DNA of 64,000 nucleotides from Enoplolaimus lenunculus (lineage: Eukaryota; Nematoda; Enoplea; Enoplida; Thoracostomopsidae), in assembly GCA_030248215.1 (NCBI GenBank), contig JASANG010001399.1, positions 61,180 through 125,179 of the forward strand, in the 5' to 3' direction. The notes below the pieces were generated by a model. It saw only the letters and a list, made by a program, of their open reading frames with translations, was not told where the DNA came from and searched no databases. The translations under genes were made by a program, and so were the position numbers. Every line of letters starts with the position of its first letter. Position 1 is the stretch's first letter. This document shows, in pieces, positions 23,959 through 36,064 of this stretch.

Positions 23959-25020
23959 TGTATCGCTGATGTACAAAATTTCGTTGCAGGATTACAACGA
24001 ATGTGTTTTTTGCGAGAGATCACAGTGATCGAGAACCTTTTTTGACCATTACATGTCATTCTACAGACTGTATAACGGCCTATTATCAAGTTTTCTAGAA
24101 ACTTCAAAAATAATATACCACCCTGCTATCAGTTTTATACGAAACTGCCAAAAAAACTATTTGCAGTTGTGTGAATATTTTTTGCCAATCACCTGTGCAG
24201 CATATTGTAGCTATTTTTGGTGTATAAAAGTAGGACTTGCAATTTCCATTTCAACTTAATTTTATGGAAAACAAAAACGCTACTGGTTTGCAATTGCGAA
24301 TCGTGTGATGAACGTTATTTTTTCAAACATTCCTAATTCAAACAATATATTTTACTGGCACAAATTATATTATTTAGCGTCTTTGCCCGATTCAGATACA
24401 AAAAGTGCAAAGTAACTGTAAAGAAATTAGAAATATCGAATGTAAAAATGTTTATAGAATTCACTCGTACAACGCTAATCTCTTGAGCATTGGCGGATCA
24501 AACAAATCGCCCGTGGGCGAGTCTAATTTTTGAGTTTTTTAAATCGTACCGTTATTAACGCGTGTTTGAGCAAATATTTCAACATTTTAAGGTGCATGAG
24601 TTTTCTTAATTCAGAAGACACATTGTGGGCTTCAAATGGCCGTCATGCATTGGGAACTCTTCAGCACGACAGGGCTGGTGGGGGTGAAGCGAATCTACAA
24701 CATTTCGTCGCACGACAACGTGTCTCCCAACATTGCCTTTGAATACTATGGGTTAATGTAAACATTAACTCTAAGCGTAATTGTAAGCATAAGCCTATAA
24801 GCATAATGATCGGGAATGAACTATCGAGTCGATGAAATTTCGAATTACAGGTTTACCGTTCGACAACTTGCAACAAATTGTCGTGATACCGGGGTGAAGT
24901 ACATTTCTACTTCCTCCGCGCATCCGACACTGCACGACAGATAATTTGTCTGCAACTAACTAAGGGAACATATTCCATGCGTTCTATACAAAAATTGAAT
25001 TTTACAATGAAATTTGAAAT
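23959..25020. other. Intergenic; possible old foldback near 24.65-24.95 kb
   Basis: GC-richer DNA with ACAACTTGCAACAAATTGTCG and TCGTCGCACGACAACG-like inverted pieces. No defined ends. Confidence 0.35.
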
Positions 25021-25291
25021 TTAACCCCTTCTCACATTGAGTTGCCTGTAGGAAACTCAGCGCAGTGTATATACGTTAAATAATATATATCGCACCGTGT
25101 TTAACAATTGCAACACGTATACATAGTAGTAAATCACCACAAGACATGAGAGCCCCCTCGGGCTCGAGCGTCAAGCTCGTATAGCTGAGTGGTGATGGTA
25201 TACGCCTTCCACTCCAGTCACTGGAGTTCGAATCCTAGCATAAAAATAGGTCTCAGGAAAAATAAAAAATATTCATGTGAGAAAGGGTTAA
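25021..25291 (+). mobile_element. piggyBac-like TTAA element carrying a tRNA-like segment
   Basis: TTAA-CCCCTTCTCACATTG at the left faces CATGTGAGAAAGGG-TTAA at the right: about 15-bp inverted ends bounded by TTAA, the target preference of piggyBac elements. The interior is non-coding and includes a tRNA-like block (25169-25250). A second copy lies in inverse orientation near 60.5 kb and a remnant near 43.4 kb. Confidence 0.75.
25169..25250 (+). ncRNA. tRNA-derived segment inside the TTAA element (not a functional tRNA)
   Basis: TAGCTGAGTGG fits the Pol III A box and GGAGTTCGAATCC the B box, spaced as in tRNA genes. The stretch GCCTTCCACTCC could be an anticodon arm with TCC (glycine-like), but T-stem and acceptor pairing are poor. 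I read it as a SINE-like internal promoter, not a tRNA gene. Confidence 0.55.
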
Positions 25292-26431
25292 AAACATTTA
25301 TTCGTCATAAACTAATTTCAATTCTCTTTTGAACTATTTTCGCATGTCGCGGTATCATCGTCTGCGTAATTATTTCCTGTTTCAAAAACGTTTTTTTCAA
25401 TTTTTTTTCTGGTTTGCGTGTTTTGAAAACCGCTGTACGGGATTTTGTTTCCAATCAGCCCTGCACATCTTAATGCTTTTCAATCTGTTATTAATCGTAC
25501 TTGATTAATGATTTTTAAGGTTTCGATTATGGCTGAACTGTGTTTATTACGAAGTTGTTTGAGCCGATGTGCCGACAACAAAAATGGCCCACTGCTGAAA
25601 CTATAGGGGCATGCCTACTAAAGCATAAGCCAAAACTTCAGCCTAAGCCTAAGCGTAAGGTTAAACTTAAACATAAGCTTCACGCTTAGACTAAACTTTC
25701 AAGTCTCTACGTCGACTTGTCGCCCTGCCTACTTGCGGGCAGGCGCATATCATTCACATAAGCCGCAAAAATGATATTCAAAGTATAAAAGGAGGATATC
25801 GAATGTTTTACAAGATGATGGTAATTATAAATAAATCATTTGGCTTTGTAGATTTTATATTTCCTGTTGCTTTTGAGCAAAGAATTTGTTTGGGCCCCAT
25901 GTCTAGAAAAGAACCTGATTGTTTTGCGGCGGGGTTGTAATAGAGTCAGTTTAAGCTTTAGACTTACTTTTTTGCTTAGGCTTAGGCTTAGGAATATGCT
26001 TATACTGCTGTTCCGGCCCTATATTTTATTGCGACGATAGTATTTTTTCGCTTCTTTTGCACGAAAAAGTTTACTTGCTATTAAACGATTTTGTGTTTTC
26101 ATAATTATTCAACTACAATTTTGCGGTTTTCAAGTATAAAATCATTAGGTATTTTGAGATTTTGAACTTGTTTTCACTTTTGAAAATCGAATTTAAATTT
26201 AGCGTTTAATGACACTGCACTCATGATGCGAAACGCATTAAGATACCATTTAACCGTGTTGTTGTCACAGTCTATGTGTTAGTGTCTGGTTAAGAATTGG
26301 GCTACGACGAGCCTGATTATGTCATTAGTGTTTAGAGAAAACTAGCAAAAGCACATTCCATGCTTTAGATTCAATGGTTCGTCATCGTTTGCGCGACATT
26401 CTCAAATTTCAAATGGAATTGTAGGCGAAAG
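25292..26431. other. Intergenic, no gene recognised
   Basis: Holds a decayed CCTAAG remnant near 25610-25690 and the truncated family A copy at 25926-26025, then leads into the (CAA)n tract. Confidence 0.45.
25926..26025 (-). mobile_element. Truncated family A MITE
   Basis: The TTGTAATAGAGTC motif, the TTTAAGCTTTAGAC motif and (GGCTTA)n are recognisable and lead into GTTCCGGCCCTAT. Both extreme termini are missing. Confidence 0.55.
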
Positions 26432-26462
26432 TAGCAACAACAACAACAACAACAACAACAGC

Positions 26463-26545
<83 letters not shown>

Positions 26546-26575
26546 CCACAACAACAACAACAACAACAACAACTG
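26432..26575. repeat. (CAA)n microsatellite
   Basis: About 48 CAA units with two interruptions (a CAG and a CCA), followed by TGCTGCTGCTGC. The long leucine- or valine-rich open frames seen on the minus strand here are repeat artefacts. Confidence 0.95.
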
Positions 26576-26756
26576 CTGCTGCTGCGTTATTGCTAAACAA
26601 GTCCCAGTTATACTCAAATCAGATCGTATCCAGGTCAACATGCTATGGGGAATAAAAATTATCAAGAGTGGCATACAAGGATTTAACATGACTTATAGCC
26701 AAGGTTGAATCATTTCTAGACGGGACCAAAATCTTTCCAGGTTACGTGAGCTGAGT

Positions 26757-27192
26757 TCTGTTGGAGTCTCCTGAGAGTGCCCATCTGTTATTCAATTACG
26801 GAATGCTATTTGTTTTTAACCCACCCTTTGTCGCCCTTCGTTTTACTGATATATCCGGTATTGCAACTATCTTTTGGATTAAACGTTTATTTCCCCAGTA
26901 TCAAAAACTTGAGATAATGCAAGGTTTTACTTAGGAATGCACTTTCAATACTTAAGTATGCTTTAAAGTTTTGAACTCAACTTTACTTAGTCCTGGAGTC
27001 ATTTATGCACTACAACTATAGGGATAATTGACAATTACGCACGCTAGTTGAGGGGTTAGAAACTCTACTAGCTTACAAATTCCTATTACTGATACGTACT
27101 ATTATTAGGTATACAGATTCTTATTGGTTTGGGCTGAAAATGGGGACACCCTCTTATTAACCACCCCATTTTATTCGGGTCACTACAGTACA
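26757..27192 (+). repeat. Unclassified interspersed repeat (about 435 bp), longest copy
   Basis: Same order of blocks as the 15.6-kb copy: CGCCCTTCGTTTTACTGATA, GTCCTGGAGTCATTTATGC, then TTTTATTCGGGTCACTACAG. An extra stretch lies around 27030-27110. Confidence 0.62.
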
Positions 27193-27871
27193 CCCAAGGC
27201 TTCTGACTTTCAACTTTTCAGAAAATTGTCTGTTATTTTACGAGTCTTGCACAGCAAATTCGTACCCCTCTTTTTTGTAAAGAATTGTTTAAAACATTCA
27301 TTGTAAGCTGAAACTGTATGTCAACCTGCTCGCTCGTTTCGCTCGCAAGATCGTTTCCAGATTTATTAAGCTTAGATTTGTCCACACCCTTAAGTATGGG
27401 TCAGACTCAGACTTTGGCTTAGGCTTCAGCTTAAGGCTGAGGAGAGGAAACAGTAAGTAAAGGTATATATATTATACCTTTTAATTTCTATCAAACTTAC
27501 ACAAAAGTAAACAAGTACCAGGTCTAATCATTCATAAATTGATGCGAAAACCCGGTCTGAGATAAATCTGTCAACATTGAAATGTGTTTAAATATGCACA
27601 AATCCTTATTTTAACGAGGTAATTTAAGGTGATACACAAACCATCTTAAATGATGCCCGTTGGTCTGTAAACAACGTCGGATTATCATTAATATAAGCGT
27701 ATTTAAGTCTTTAAATTCCAGCTAACACAATCGACCTAAAAACGTCACAATACATTTGATCATGTGTCACTGGACATTCCGTAACAGATGCTGACCAGAA
27801 GAAATATTTTAGTAGGACACAACACATAAAACGATGGGATATGACAATTTAGTTAAAAATAGGCATGGTTT
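27193..27871. other. Nothing recognised
   Basis: Short GGCTTAGGCTTCAGCTTA remnant near 27415; otherwise plain. Confidence 0.45.
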
Positions 27872-27879
27872 ACATTTTC

Positions 27880-28044
27880 GGCCCATTTAAAGATCAGGGG
27901 CGGAACGTTTTTCTGCGGACTGCAATAGAATAAGCTTAAGATTTAATTTTTTGCTTAAGCGTAGACTTCGGTACAAGCTCATTTTAACGCTTAGGTTTAG
28001 GCATATACTTATTCTACTGTTACGGCCCTGTTCTATAATTGGCT
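27880..28044 (-). mobile_element. Family A MITE with perfect 8-bp target duplication
   Basis: On the plus strand it starts GGCCCATTTAAAGATCAGGG and ends CTGTTCTATAATTGGCT. The 8-bp repeat ACATTTTC lies on both sides (27872-27879 and 28045-28052). This is one of the clearest insertion footprints in the window. Confidence 0.85.
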
Positions 28045-28236
28045 ACATTTTCTAAATCTGAACTGGTTTAAATTAATCTACGAGCTGACGTCGACAAATC
28101 CAGACTTCGGTGGTAACTGTGTATTTATCATTAGCTTGTATCACAGGGCGTAAAATCTTTATGCATCGTAATTGCCAGCGTTAAAACAAAACATTTTTGG
28201 TTTTTCGAGTTTTAGTTTCAGAAAGCATAAATAGGA

Positions 28237-28487
28237 CAAGGTATTTTCAGTATATAATATGCCTCCTGTTCTTGTAAAAACTAGTGCACTCATGGTTGAT
28301 ACCTTACAAGAGCGGCCCCGCAAGGTGTTTTCAGTATTTAATAAGCCTCCTGTTTTTGGATAAACTAGTGCACTCCTGGTTGATACGTTACAAGAGGGCC
28401 CCGCAAGGTGTTTTCAGTATTTAATATGCCTCCTGTTTTTGGACAAACTAGTGCACTGCTGGTTGATACCTTACAAGAAGGGCCCCA
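28237..28487. repeat. Minisatellite, three units of about 84 bp
   Basis: CAAGGTRTTTTCAGTAT starts units at 28237, 28321 and 28404. Each contains GCCTCCTGTT, AACTAGTGCACT and GGTTGATAC and ends in GGCCCCR. The units differ by a few substitutions. Confidence 0.9.
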
Positions 28488-28879
28488 TTTTCCGGCTTCG
28501 GCTACCTTAGCCGTGGCCCTGATTAAAATAATCGTTTAAACTTGTACTATAATATCCGATATTAAATATCTGCACTTAGTCGAGTAAATGAGCAAACCGG
28601 TTTAAATATGCTTCGATTCGTTTAGTAACCAACCGTTGAGTCTATGCAACATTTGAACTTTAAATTTCAACGAGATTGAACCAGTCAACAGAGATGCGTG
28701 CGTTTCTTAGTTTTATAATCCGTTAAATGAGCAATTTGACTGTTAATTGTGAGCAAACAATGATATTTATATTGTGATGTATAACTGAGGTTATCATAGC
28801 GCACTGAGCATGAGGGCATGACCGGTTGCCAAAAAATACCGGAGACAGATCCTGATAGTAAAATATTTCGATTGAGTCG

Positions 28880-29005
28880 GCGGTCTGGAAAAATTTTGGT
28901 CCTCCCAGAAAATATTTAACCTTGCTTGTAAGTCATTAAAACCCTTGAATGCCCCTCTTGAAAATTATGTAGCCCCCCTCTTGCAAGGTGAGCTGGCTAC
29001 GGGCC
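28880..29005 (+). mobile_element. GGCCCGTAGCCA MITE, left end lost
   Basis: Core CCTTGCTTGTAAGTCATTAA and TTGAATGCCCCTCTTGAAAA, then right end GAGCTGGCTACGGGCC. Confidence 0.68.
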
Positions 29006-29422
29006 TGCTCGGTTCTCTGGCACATGGTTAGTTGTGTTATCTCGAACAGAAGTCACTGCGATATATTGCAAATTTGGCGTTAAATCACAGTGTCATACTG
29101 ACTTGTGGCATACTTTTTAGCGATTAGCATTCAATAACATAGCACCGGAACGCAATCTCGATTTTTGCCGAAAACGGATATCCGGTCTCACCCGGGTAAA
29201 GTATACATTCAGTTGTTCGCAGCCAGTTCCAAGCAGTCTAGATGGGAGACCCTTTAACTCCTGTGTTGAAACCTTTTACAAGTATTCAGACGAAAAATAC
29301 GTTTTAGTTTTAGTAACTTTTGCAACTTATTTAAGTTATAGTGAAAAATTTTATTTTGTATTGTTTGATTCGTTTCTTTAGAAATTTGAGCAGTGCATAT
29401 ATCTTCAATTCTTCCACCCTGC

Positions 29423-29616
29423 GGCACATGTAAAGATCATGAGCGTAACGTTTTTCTGCGGACTGCAATAGAGAATATAAGCTTAAGCTTTAGACCATTT
29501 TCTTTGCCTATACGAAGGTTTACGCTTAGGTATAAGCTCATTCTTACGCTTAACCTCAGGCTTAGGCTTAGGAATTTATTTTTACTACTGTAACGGCCCT
29601 GTTCTATATATTGGCC
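29423..29616 (-). mobile_element. Family A MITE, full length
   Basis: Plus-strand ends are GGCACATGTAAAGATCA and TATATATTGGCC. TTAGGC-type units are mixed with TTACGC variants. Flanks CACCCTGC and CACCCATC match at 6 of 8 positions. Confidence 0.76.
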
Positions 29617-29980
29617 CACCCATCAAATAAATTGGTTCGCGTTAAATTTTAACTTTTAGCCGAGAGAGAATCCGCAACAATAGCCCAATCTTTCGACGTT
29701 TATTCTGTTTTAAATTGTCACAAATTGCTTACAGCGTGCAAATAAATTTCGGACAGCTGTTGTTGTTTCTGCTAATATTGTGCCTCTTTAAAATAAAATC
29801 AGTGGTGACCAGATTGGCCAATTGTCATTTCAGAGGTACATTGAGCTCTTTTGTTTCTGCTGCTTTAAACGTTTCTCGTCTCTGTTATTGATAGGCATTT
29901 TCGTTCGCATTGTTGGACACTGTGCGCTGTGTTGTATTTGCAGCAGCATAAATACGCATTTTTGCTTGTATTGTAATGCT

Positions 29981-30163
29981 GGCCCATGTTACTTTACGGG
30001 GCGTCCAGGTTTCTGGTGGGTCCATAAAAGAGTAGGTTTAGATTCTAGATTATAATTTTTTGTGTAGGCTAAGGCTTAGGTTTAGGAACTCATTTTTGCA
30101 ACGCTTAGGCTTAGGCCTAGGAATACGCTTAATCTACTGTGACGCCCCTCAAAGTAACATTTG
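29981..30163 (-). mobile_element. Family A MITE, GTTAC-ended subfamily
   Basis: It starts GGCCCATGTTACTTTACGG and ends CAAAGTAACATTTGTC, with CTTAGG hexamers and a GGTTTCTGGTGGGTC segment also seen (inverted) in the copy near 9.0 kb. Flanks GTAATGCT and GCAATGCG match at 6 of 8 positions. Confidence 0.74.
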
Positions 30164-32166
30164 TCGCAATGCGTAGCACACTATATATACTTGCGTTTCG
30201 AGATTCATAGACTTCGGATATTTAAAGAATGTTTCCGTTGTTCTAACGCCTAAATCTAAATTTTCCCTAATTTTAGGCTGAAGTTTATTGAACCTTTTAT
30301 GAAAGGCAGCTGCATTACAGCGAAAATTAAACAACCGATACTCCTATTTTTTATGTGTGTAATTTAGTGTTGCGATGGCATGAATTAACTTTAAACAAGC
30401 AGCTCCGAGAAGGGTCAAGAAGACGCAGTGCACGGCGCACATATCTTGTATAAATCAGTTGTTGTTGCAAGATATGCAAAATTAATATTATGCCGTTGCA
30501 TAACCTGTAAAACGCAACATTCGGATTTTTCTCGCAACAGGTATTCAGCAACTACATTGCGAAACATCTATAAAAACTTAGTAGTTTCGTTTCTAAAACA
30601 TCTAAAATTAACTTCTCTTCAGCACTAATATAGATTTTAAACCCAAGTTGATTGTATGCCAAAATCATTCGAGTCTTGAACACATTGTTTTAAACATGCA
30701 ATAATCCAAGCCAATATGCTCCAAATTTTTCTAAACGGGGAAGGTACTTTTCCTGTAAACCTAAAATGTGAGTTCTAATTTTTCTCGCTAAGATTTGCCA
30801 AACATTTTTATTTAGGATGGCAAAGTAAAAAACGAAAAAATCCAAGCCGAAGTAATATTTAAAGAAAACTGATTGTAAAATCAGTACCGGAATTTGACTC
30901 ATTTTAAAAGAGACAGCCTTCAGGCCGTCTCAAAAATAAAATACGATAACATGGGTTAATTTTGAAGTGTTGGAAGCAAAACGTAAAGTTTGGTTTGTTT
31001 TACATTCAACACGATTAATTGTAGACACGACGCACATTGTTGCAAGTACTCCCCCACACTAGTGTTAATTTGATAGAAGGCAAGTTTGACCCATGTCAAT
31101 ATTTCGTTTCTAAACCAAAACCTAAGGCTAAAAATCGGAAAGTGACTTAGTTTAACAGGAAACTTGATTGAATCACCTTTAAGCGTGAATAATTTGAATT
31201 CTGATGAATGCTTCAACTCCGCAATTCGGCATACCTTATACCTTTAAACCCAACCAACTCTTATGAGCTTTTTTCCAAAATTTCACAGCGTGAAAACAAT
31301 TAGGCTCATGTACACCTCAGCCCGCGGGCTGATGCTTACGTAAAAGCTGAGGAGATAACGAAATAGTTTATCTGTGATGTGTACACAAAAAAGTATACGG
31401 GACATATCTCCCAAATTTTCATGAAAGGGTCGCAAAAGACACTTTTTGCAAGGTGCAAAATCACCCGTGTAGTTAAATTTTTATCTCGTTCGATCGAAAA
31501 ACGTTTAGTCGTGGTCATCCTCTACCGAAATCCAATCCTGGCTCTTGCTCTGCTAAGTCAACCGCTTGAACTAAACCATTTTCTAACACTATTCTTAAGC
31601 CGAAGTACGAACCTAAAGTTAAACTCTAACCCTTAGCTATAAATGAGAGATAAAGCTATACAAGAACCTATAACTATATCTGGTGTAACAAGACTAAATC
31701 CTGTATACGAATTTTAATGTTTCAGAGCGACTTTTGTCGTACATAAAAATGATATAAAATTTACAATTTATATTTTACTCATAAAATAGCGACGTTGAAA
31801 CGGGGCAATTTATAGAGAGAGAGAGAGTTATGCGATTTTTAATATCTGTCTCTCGTGCTTGTTAATAATTGAAAATTGTTGTTGTTCCGGAAACTACTGT
31901 CGGGAGTCTTAGTGTTGATCGAAAAAAAGTTAAGACTGGCTTAAAAGATCAAGTTGATTCACCGTTTTAGGTAAGTGTGCGTTGTATTTTATGTTATCGT
32001 TTTGTTTCTGGTTCATTGTTTGGCTTTTTAATTTGGCGTGGTTCACTTGCGAGCACTACTCGAAGAGTTTAAAACGGGTTTATGTCGAATTATTCAGGCA
32101 CGTGTTTTACAGTGGTTTCTGATGCCCCTATGTACAGTCAAGTTTAGTGATTGACATGCGAACAGT
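30164..32166. other. Intergenic, no gene recognised
   Basis: Two kilobases without a recognisable repeat or exon. A short (GA)n run lies near 31815. Confidence 0.45.
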
Positions 32167-32275
32167 CGCGTAGCAAAGGGACGGCGCAGCGGGGACTCAG
32201 CTCCCCTGAAAAAAATTTGGTTGACCCTTGAATGCCCATCTGAAAGAAATTTGGCTTAACCTTGAAAATTTTTAA
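32167..32275 (+). mobile_element. GGCCCGTAGCCA MITE, degraded
   Basis: CGCGTAGCAAAGGGACGG, ACTCAGCTCCCCTGAAAAA and CTTGAATGCCCATCTGAAA match the left half. The right end is missing. Confidence 0.5.
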
Positions 32276-32304
32276 CTATTGTGAAACGAACTGAACACTA
32301 TACA

Positions 32305-32428
32305 CCAATTTGCCACAAAACCATAAAAATTCCGGTTCCTGCATCTTTGAATACAGGAACAGTAACAGGAACAGGAATTGAATTTTTGTCCGAATTTCGG
32401 CCGGAACAGGAATTCCAGTTGAACCCTG
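32305..32428. mobile_element. Right part of the CAGGGTTCC-ended element
   Basis: TTTGCCACAAAACCATAAAA, CTGCATCTTTGAATACAGG, GGAACAGGAATTG and CAGTTGAACCCTG follow the same order as the right 140 bases of the 11.9-12.3 kb copy. Confidence 0.65.
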
Positions 32429-34400
32429 CTATACACATGTAACATTTTTCAGGCAATTTGATTCAGTGAGAGAATCGATTTCGGAATTTCTTACAAGTCC
32501 GTCCTGCAAAAAATTTGCCGTCTCCACGAGAAACGTTTCAAACCGGCTTGAAGATCATCGGAAACTCTTGTAAATTTATGCCCATCTAAACCTTTTTAGC
32601 ACCAACTAGCAGATTGAGCCGTCTACTGCCGTAAAACCTAATTATTGTTTAATCATTGGTCTGACAGTTATTCTATCGTCATCATGAAATCATTGATGAG
32701 ATACGTTACCAGAAATGGCTCAAAAATATGAAACCTAATCAACGTTTAAGTTTTCCAACCTGCGCCAATTGATGGCTATTGAATTTTATGGTTTAATATT
32801 AAGCTAAACAAACTGTGGCGCTAGACTATTTGAATTACGATATGATTTAGAACTTAACGGTAACTTCTATTGTTTACACATTTTAAAATATTACGACGTT
32901 TATCGTTCAAAATTTTAAGTGTTTTATCACGCTGTATGCAATTGAAAGTGTATAAAAGTAGAAATTCTTTCGAGGTTCGTAGTCTATTTTTTCCTTTACG
33001 AATTATAGTCAGAAATTTTTACTCTGAACATTGAATGGTTATTAGTTGAACCTTTGTACGGTTTCCGATATGGTTGATGAAATTTTGCGAATTTGTCATA
33101 ATTCAGCCTTAGTATTTTAGGCTTTAGGCTTAAGTTGTCGACACGTAGCGATCATGAACCAGTTATTAAATGTTTAGACTTGACAAAGTTGTGGAAAATT
33201 TATTAAAATGAGTGTTAATTTTGACTACGACAGGCACGTGAGTAGTGAACAAACACGGTGTTTAATATAATAATTTAAAAATGGGCACATGACTTTGAAA
33301 TATAAAACTTTCAACATTTAAGTTAGCATTATTAATCACTAAGTACCCTTAATAACGGTACTGACTGCCGTTACTATCGAAATGTTACGCTTCAGTTAAT
33401 TTACGGTTCCGATTCCGAACGAATACAGAGTGAATCATTTTATAACAGTTTGATCACCGTTTAAAGTCAATTCAGCATTTAAGCAATACGAAACTATTCG
33501 GTCCGTTACACACTCACTCTCACCGCTGTAATTTTCAAATTTTTGCGTAACCAAGGTTAGTAGCGTTTTCCATAGTCTTACAAATTATTTCTGTCATTTT
33601 TCAAGCCAAATGTACTCCCTGCATTGAAACGTTGCGTTAACAACATTTGTTTTTTGTACACTTTGTCCCAACAGTTGTTTAAAATTTTCAGGTTTTAATA
33701 TAACTTAAGCTTAGCTTAGTCTTAGCCTACGACTAGGCTTAGGCTTCGGCTTAGGCTTATTAACGTTGTGAAAGAAAGTACACACTCGCTCGAAATTTGT
33801 CTACAATAAAAGTCATTCTAGTTCTCTTATTGCTTTCATATTTATTCTAAATGGTCAGTTGCTATTTGGTTCAAGTTTACGAAAGGGTAATGTGACACAT
33901 GTGAGTTAAACTGAGTATAATGTAGGTGAAATTGGGCTCGAAACTAAAGAAAAGTTGAGAAATGACTGGCCAGTGGTTAATACTACGTACTAAAAATGAC
34001 ATTGGGCTAAATATGTTGCTGGAAGCATATAAATCACTAAACTAGAGAATGGAAGTTAGAAAAGGAATCATTGTGCAAATCCTGACGTTTTGGGAAATAA
34101 AGCCTTCTTGGTAGCTATAACTAACTTTGTTCTGAAATTGAATACTTGGAATCATGGCCATACCTTGTTTCATATGACATAAAATTGGCATGCGATGATG
34201 CAGTGTTAACGACAGTTGAAACTTTTCACACAATATTTTTCTATACACTCGCTTTTGCAGTGGAAATATTTCGATTTCAGTCTAAAATATTGAAAATTTC
34301 TGCACCAAAATGTTTAATTGTTCCACCTGGAAATTCTTAATACGTCCCTGGTTAGCCCATCGGTATGATTAGACAATTCATCAAAATAGAACATTTTGCT
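32429..34400. other. Intergenic, no gene recognised
   Basis: Only the TTAGGC-like remnant at 33700-33772 stands out. Confidence 0.45.
33700..33772. repeat. Decayed TTAGGC-like array
   Basis: TTAGGCTTCGGCTTAGGC and neighbouring CTTAGCTTAG units; transposon termini not found. Confidence 0.4.
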
Positions 34401-34566
34401 GGGGCCCCGAAGCCAGAGGGGTCAAGGGAACTCAGCTTCCGTGGAAGAATTTCGTTTTTCTTTCTCACAGAAAGTTTTCAGCCTTACTTATAAGTCATCG
34501 AAAACCCTTTTGTGCCCTTCCTGAAAAATGTTTGGCCCCGTCTAGGTGACCTGGCTGCGAGACTGT
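34401..34566 (+). mobile_element. GGCCCGTAGCCA MITE, full length
   Basis: GGGGCCCCGAAGCCAGAGG at the left, CTTATAAGTCATCGAAAACC in the core and ACCTGGCTGCGAGAC at the right. Confidence 0.68.
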
Positions 34567-34820
34567 TTTCCTGATTGATTTAGAGACGTATCCAGTCCAG
34601 GATATTGCAAATGGTGGTGAGTTACGATTTTTAAAAATATCGAATGGGGTTTATTATGCAATCAGCTGAAAAAATTTCAAACGACATTTGGACACCAACC
34701 ACAAGACAGTGATGACGTTCAGCCGCTAACCGGACTACACATCCTTGGATGGATGTGATATTTGAAACCTTTAGTTACATTTTTGCATGAATTTACATTT
34801 TGTGTTTTCCTAAGCCAGAT

Positions 34821-35011
34821 GGCCCACGTATACAAGATAGCCGGAACAGTAATATAATCATATTCGTAAGCCTAAGCCCAAGCGTAATGATGAGCCTATT
34901 CCTAAGCCTAAACCTAAGCCTAAGTCTCAGCAAAAAAAGTTAGTCTAAAGCTTAAACTGACTATTACAGCAACCGCACGAAAGTGATCCGGCCCTGTTCT
35001 ATACATGAGCC
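34821..35011 (+). mobile_element. Family A MITE with perfect 8-bp target duplication
   Basis: It runs from GGCCCACGTATACAAGA to CTATACATGAGCC and is flanked by AGCCAGAT on both sides (34813-34820 and 35012-35019). The interior has two CCTAAG-type arrays and the GTCTAAAGCTTAAAC motif. Confidence 0.83.
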
Positions 35012-35019
35012 AGCCAGAT

Positions 35020-36064
35020 TTATCTTTACATCTCTTTTCGGTATTATATTTATTTGCGTATACAGTTTCTTAGCGTGCAGAAATTGCACAGGTCTTGTTG
35101 CAATTTCGCACTTTCATACGGCGATATTTCAACACACAATGGTGTATAATACGGTCACAATTGCCTTTAAATCTGTTCATAGATGTGGTAATTTATTTTC
35201 TCAACGAGCTCCTGATTTATCAGACTTGAGCTAGCGAGTAGCGTATGCGTACATTCAGCAGCTACCCCGAACTAAACACAATCAATGGTTGTAGCTAGGA
35301 TTTCCGTTCGATAGAGTATAAGGAAATTTTCGACATCTCGATTTTAGAAGGTTAATATACAAAAGACGGTCGCAAATGCTTTTCCCTTGCTTGATTTCGA
35401 GAGGGAATATATCTTTTTACATGGTCCCTTATATGCGCACCCCCTGAAAACAGTTGCACTATTGCTACAAATATATATAAACCCAACAATGTGCCCTGGT
35501 CTCAGATGTGGTAGAAGGAAATTGTTGTGTTCCGTTTGAGAATTTTCAAAGCAAAACTCGCTAAATCTAAGCTTTTGTGGTGTACTTTGGCGTGCAGAGT
35601 ACACTAGTGACATATGATCGAACACCGGTTGAGTGGTTATAGGCGCCGACTCGAATGTGCCCTGGGGTGCGCAGCGCAAACCCGCTCTAGTTTTCCAAAA
35701 CCTATTTTTTATAACGGTTATATATACAGTAAAAAATGTTCATTAATTTAATGTTGTAATTAATTTTCTTCGCTGGACCCCTTTTTCACTTCGTTACCGG
35801 TATTCTGGCGGCGACCATGGAAGTATTTACCTTGGCTAAAGTATCTTAGTCCTGTGAATAGCTTGAAATACCCAAGTCCGGAGCATCTACATGTAGAATT
35901 ACACATGACTGCTTTGTTTTGATAGTACTTAAATTACACTCTCTGGTTAAACTCATAGGTGGTATTTGTTGCAGTTTTGTTTAGGATTTTAGCTCTGGAT
36001 GAATATTATTTGGGTTATTGGTTTTAGTTTTAGATACCTGATTGTACAATTTGTTAATTTGTCA
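35020..36064. other. Nothing recognised
   Basis: A 111-codon minus-strand frame (35344-35679) has no recognisable motif. Confidence 0.45.

Noticed and set aside
25169-25250. Functional tRNA gene (glycine-like anticodon)
   Set aside because: A and B boxes are good, but acceptor and T-stem pairing fail and the sequence is part of a repeated TTAA element.
26402-26689. Leucine- or valine-rich 95- and 63-codon open frames
   Set aside because: They are translations of the (CAA)n microsatellite read on the minus strand.
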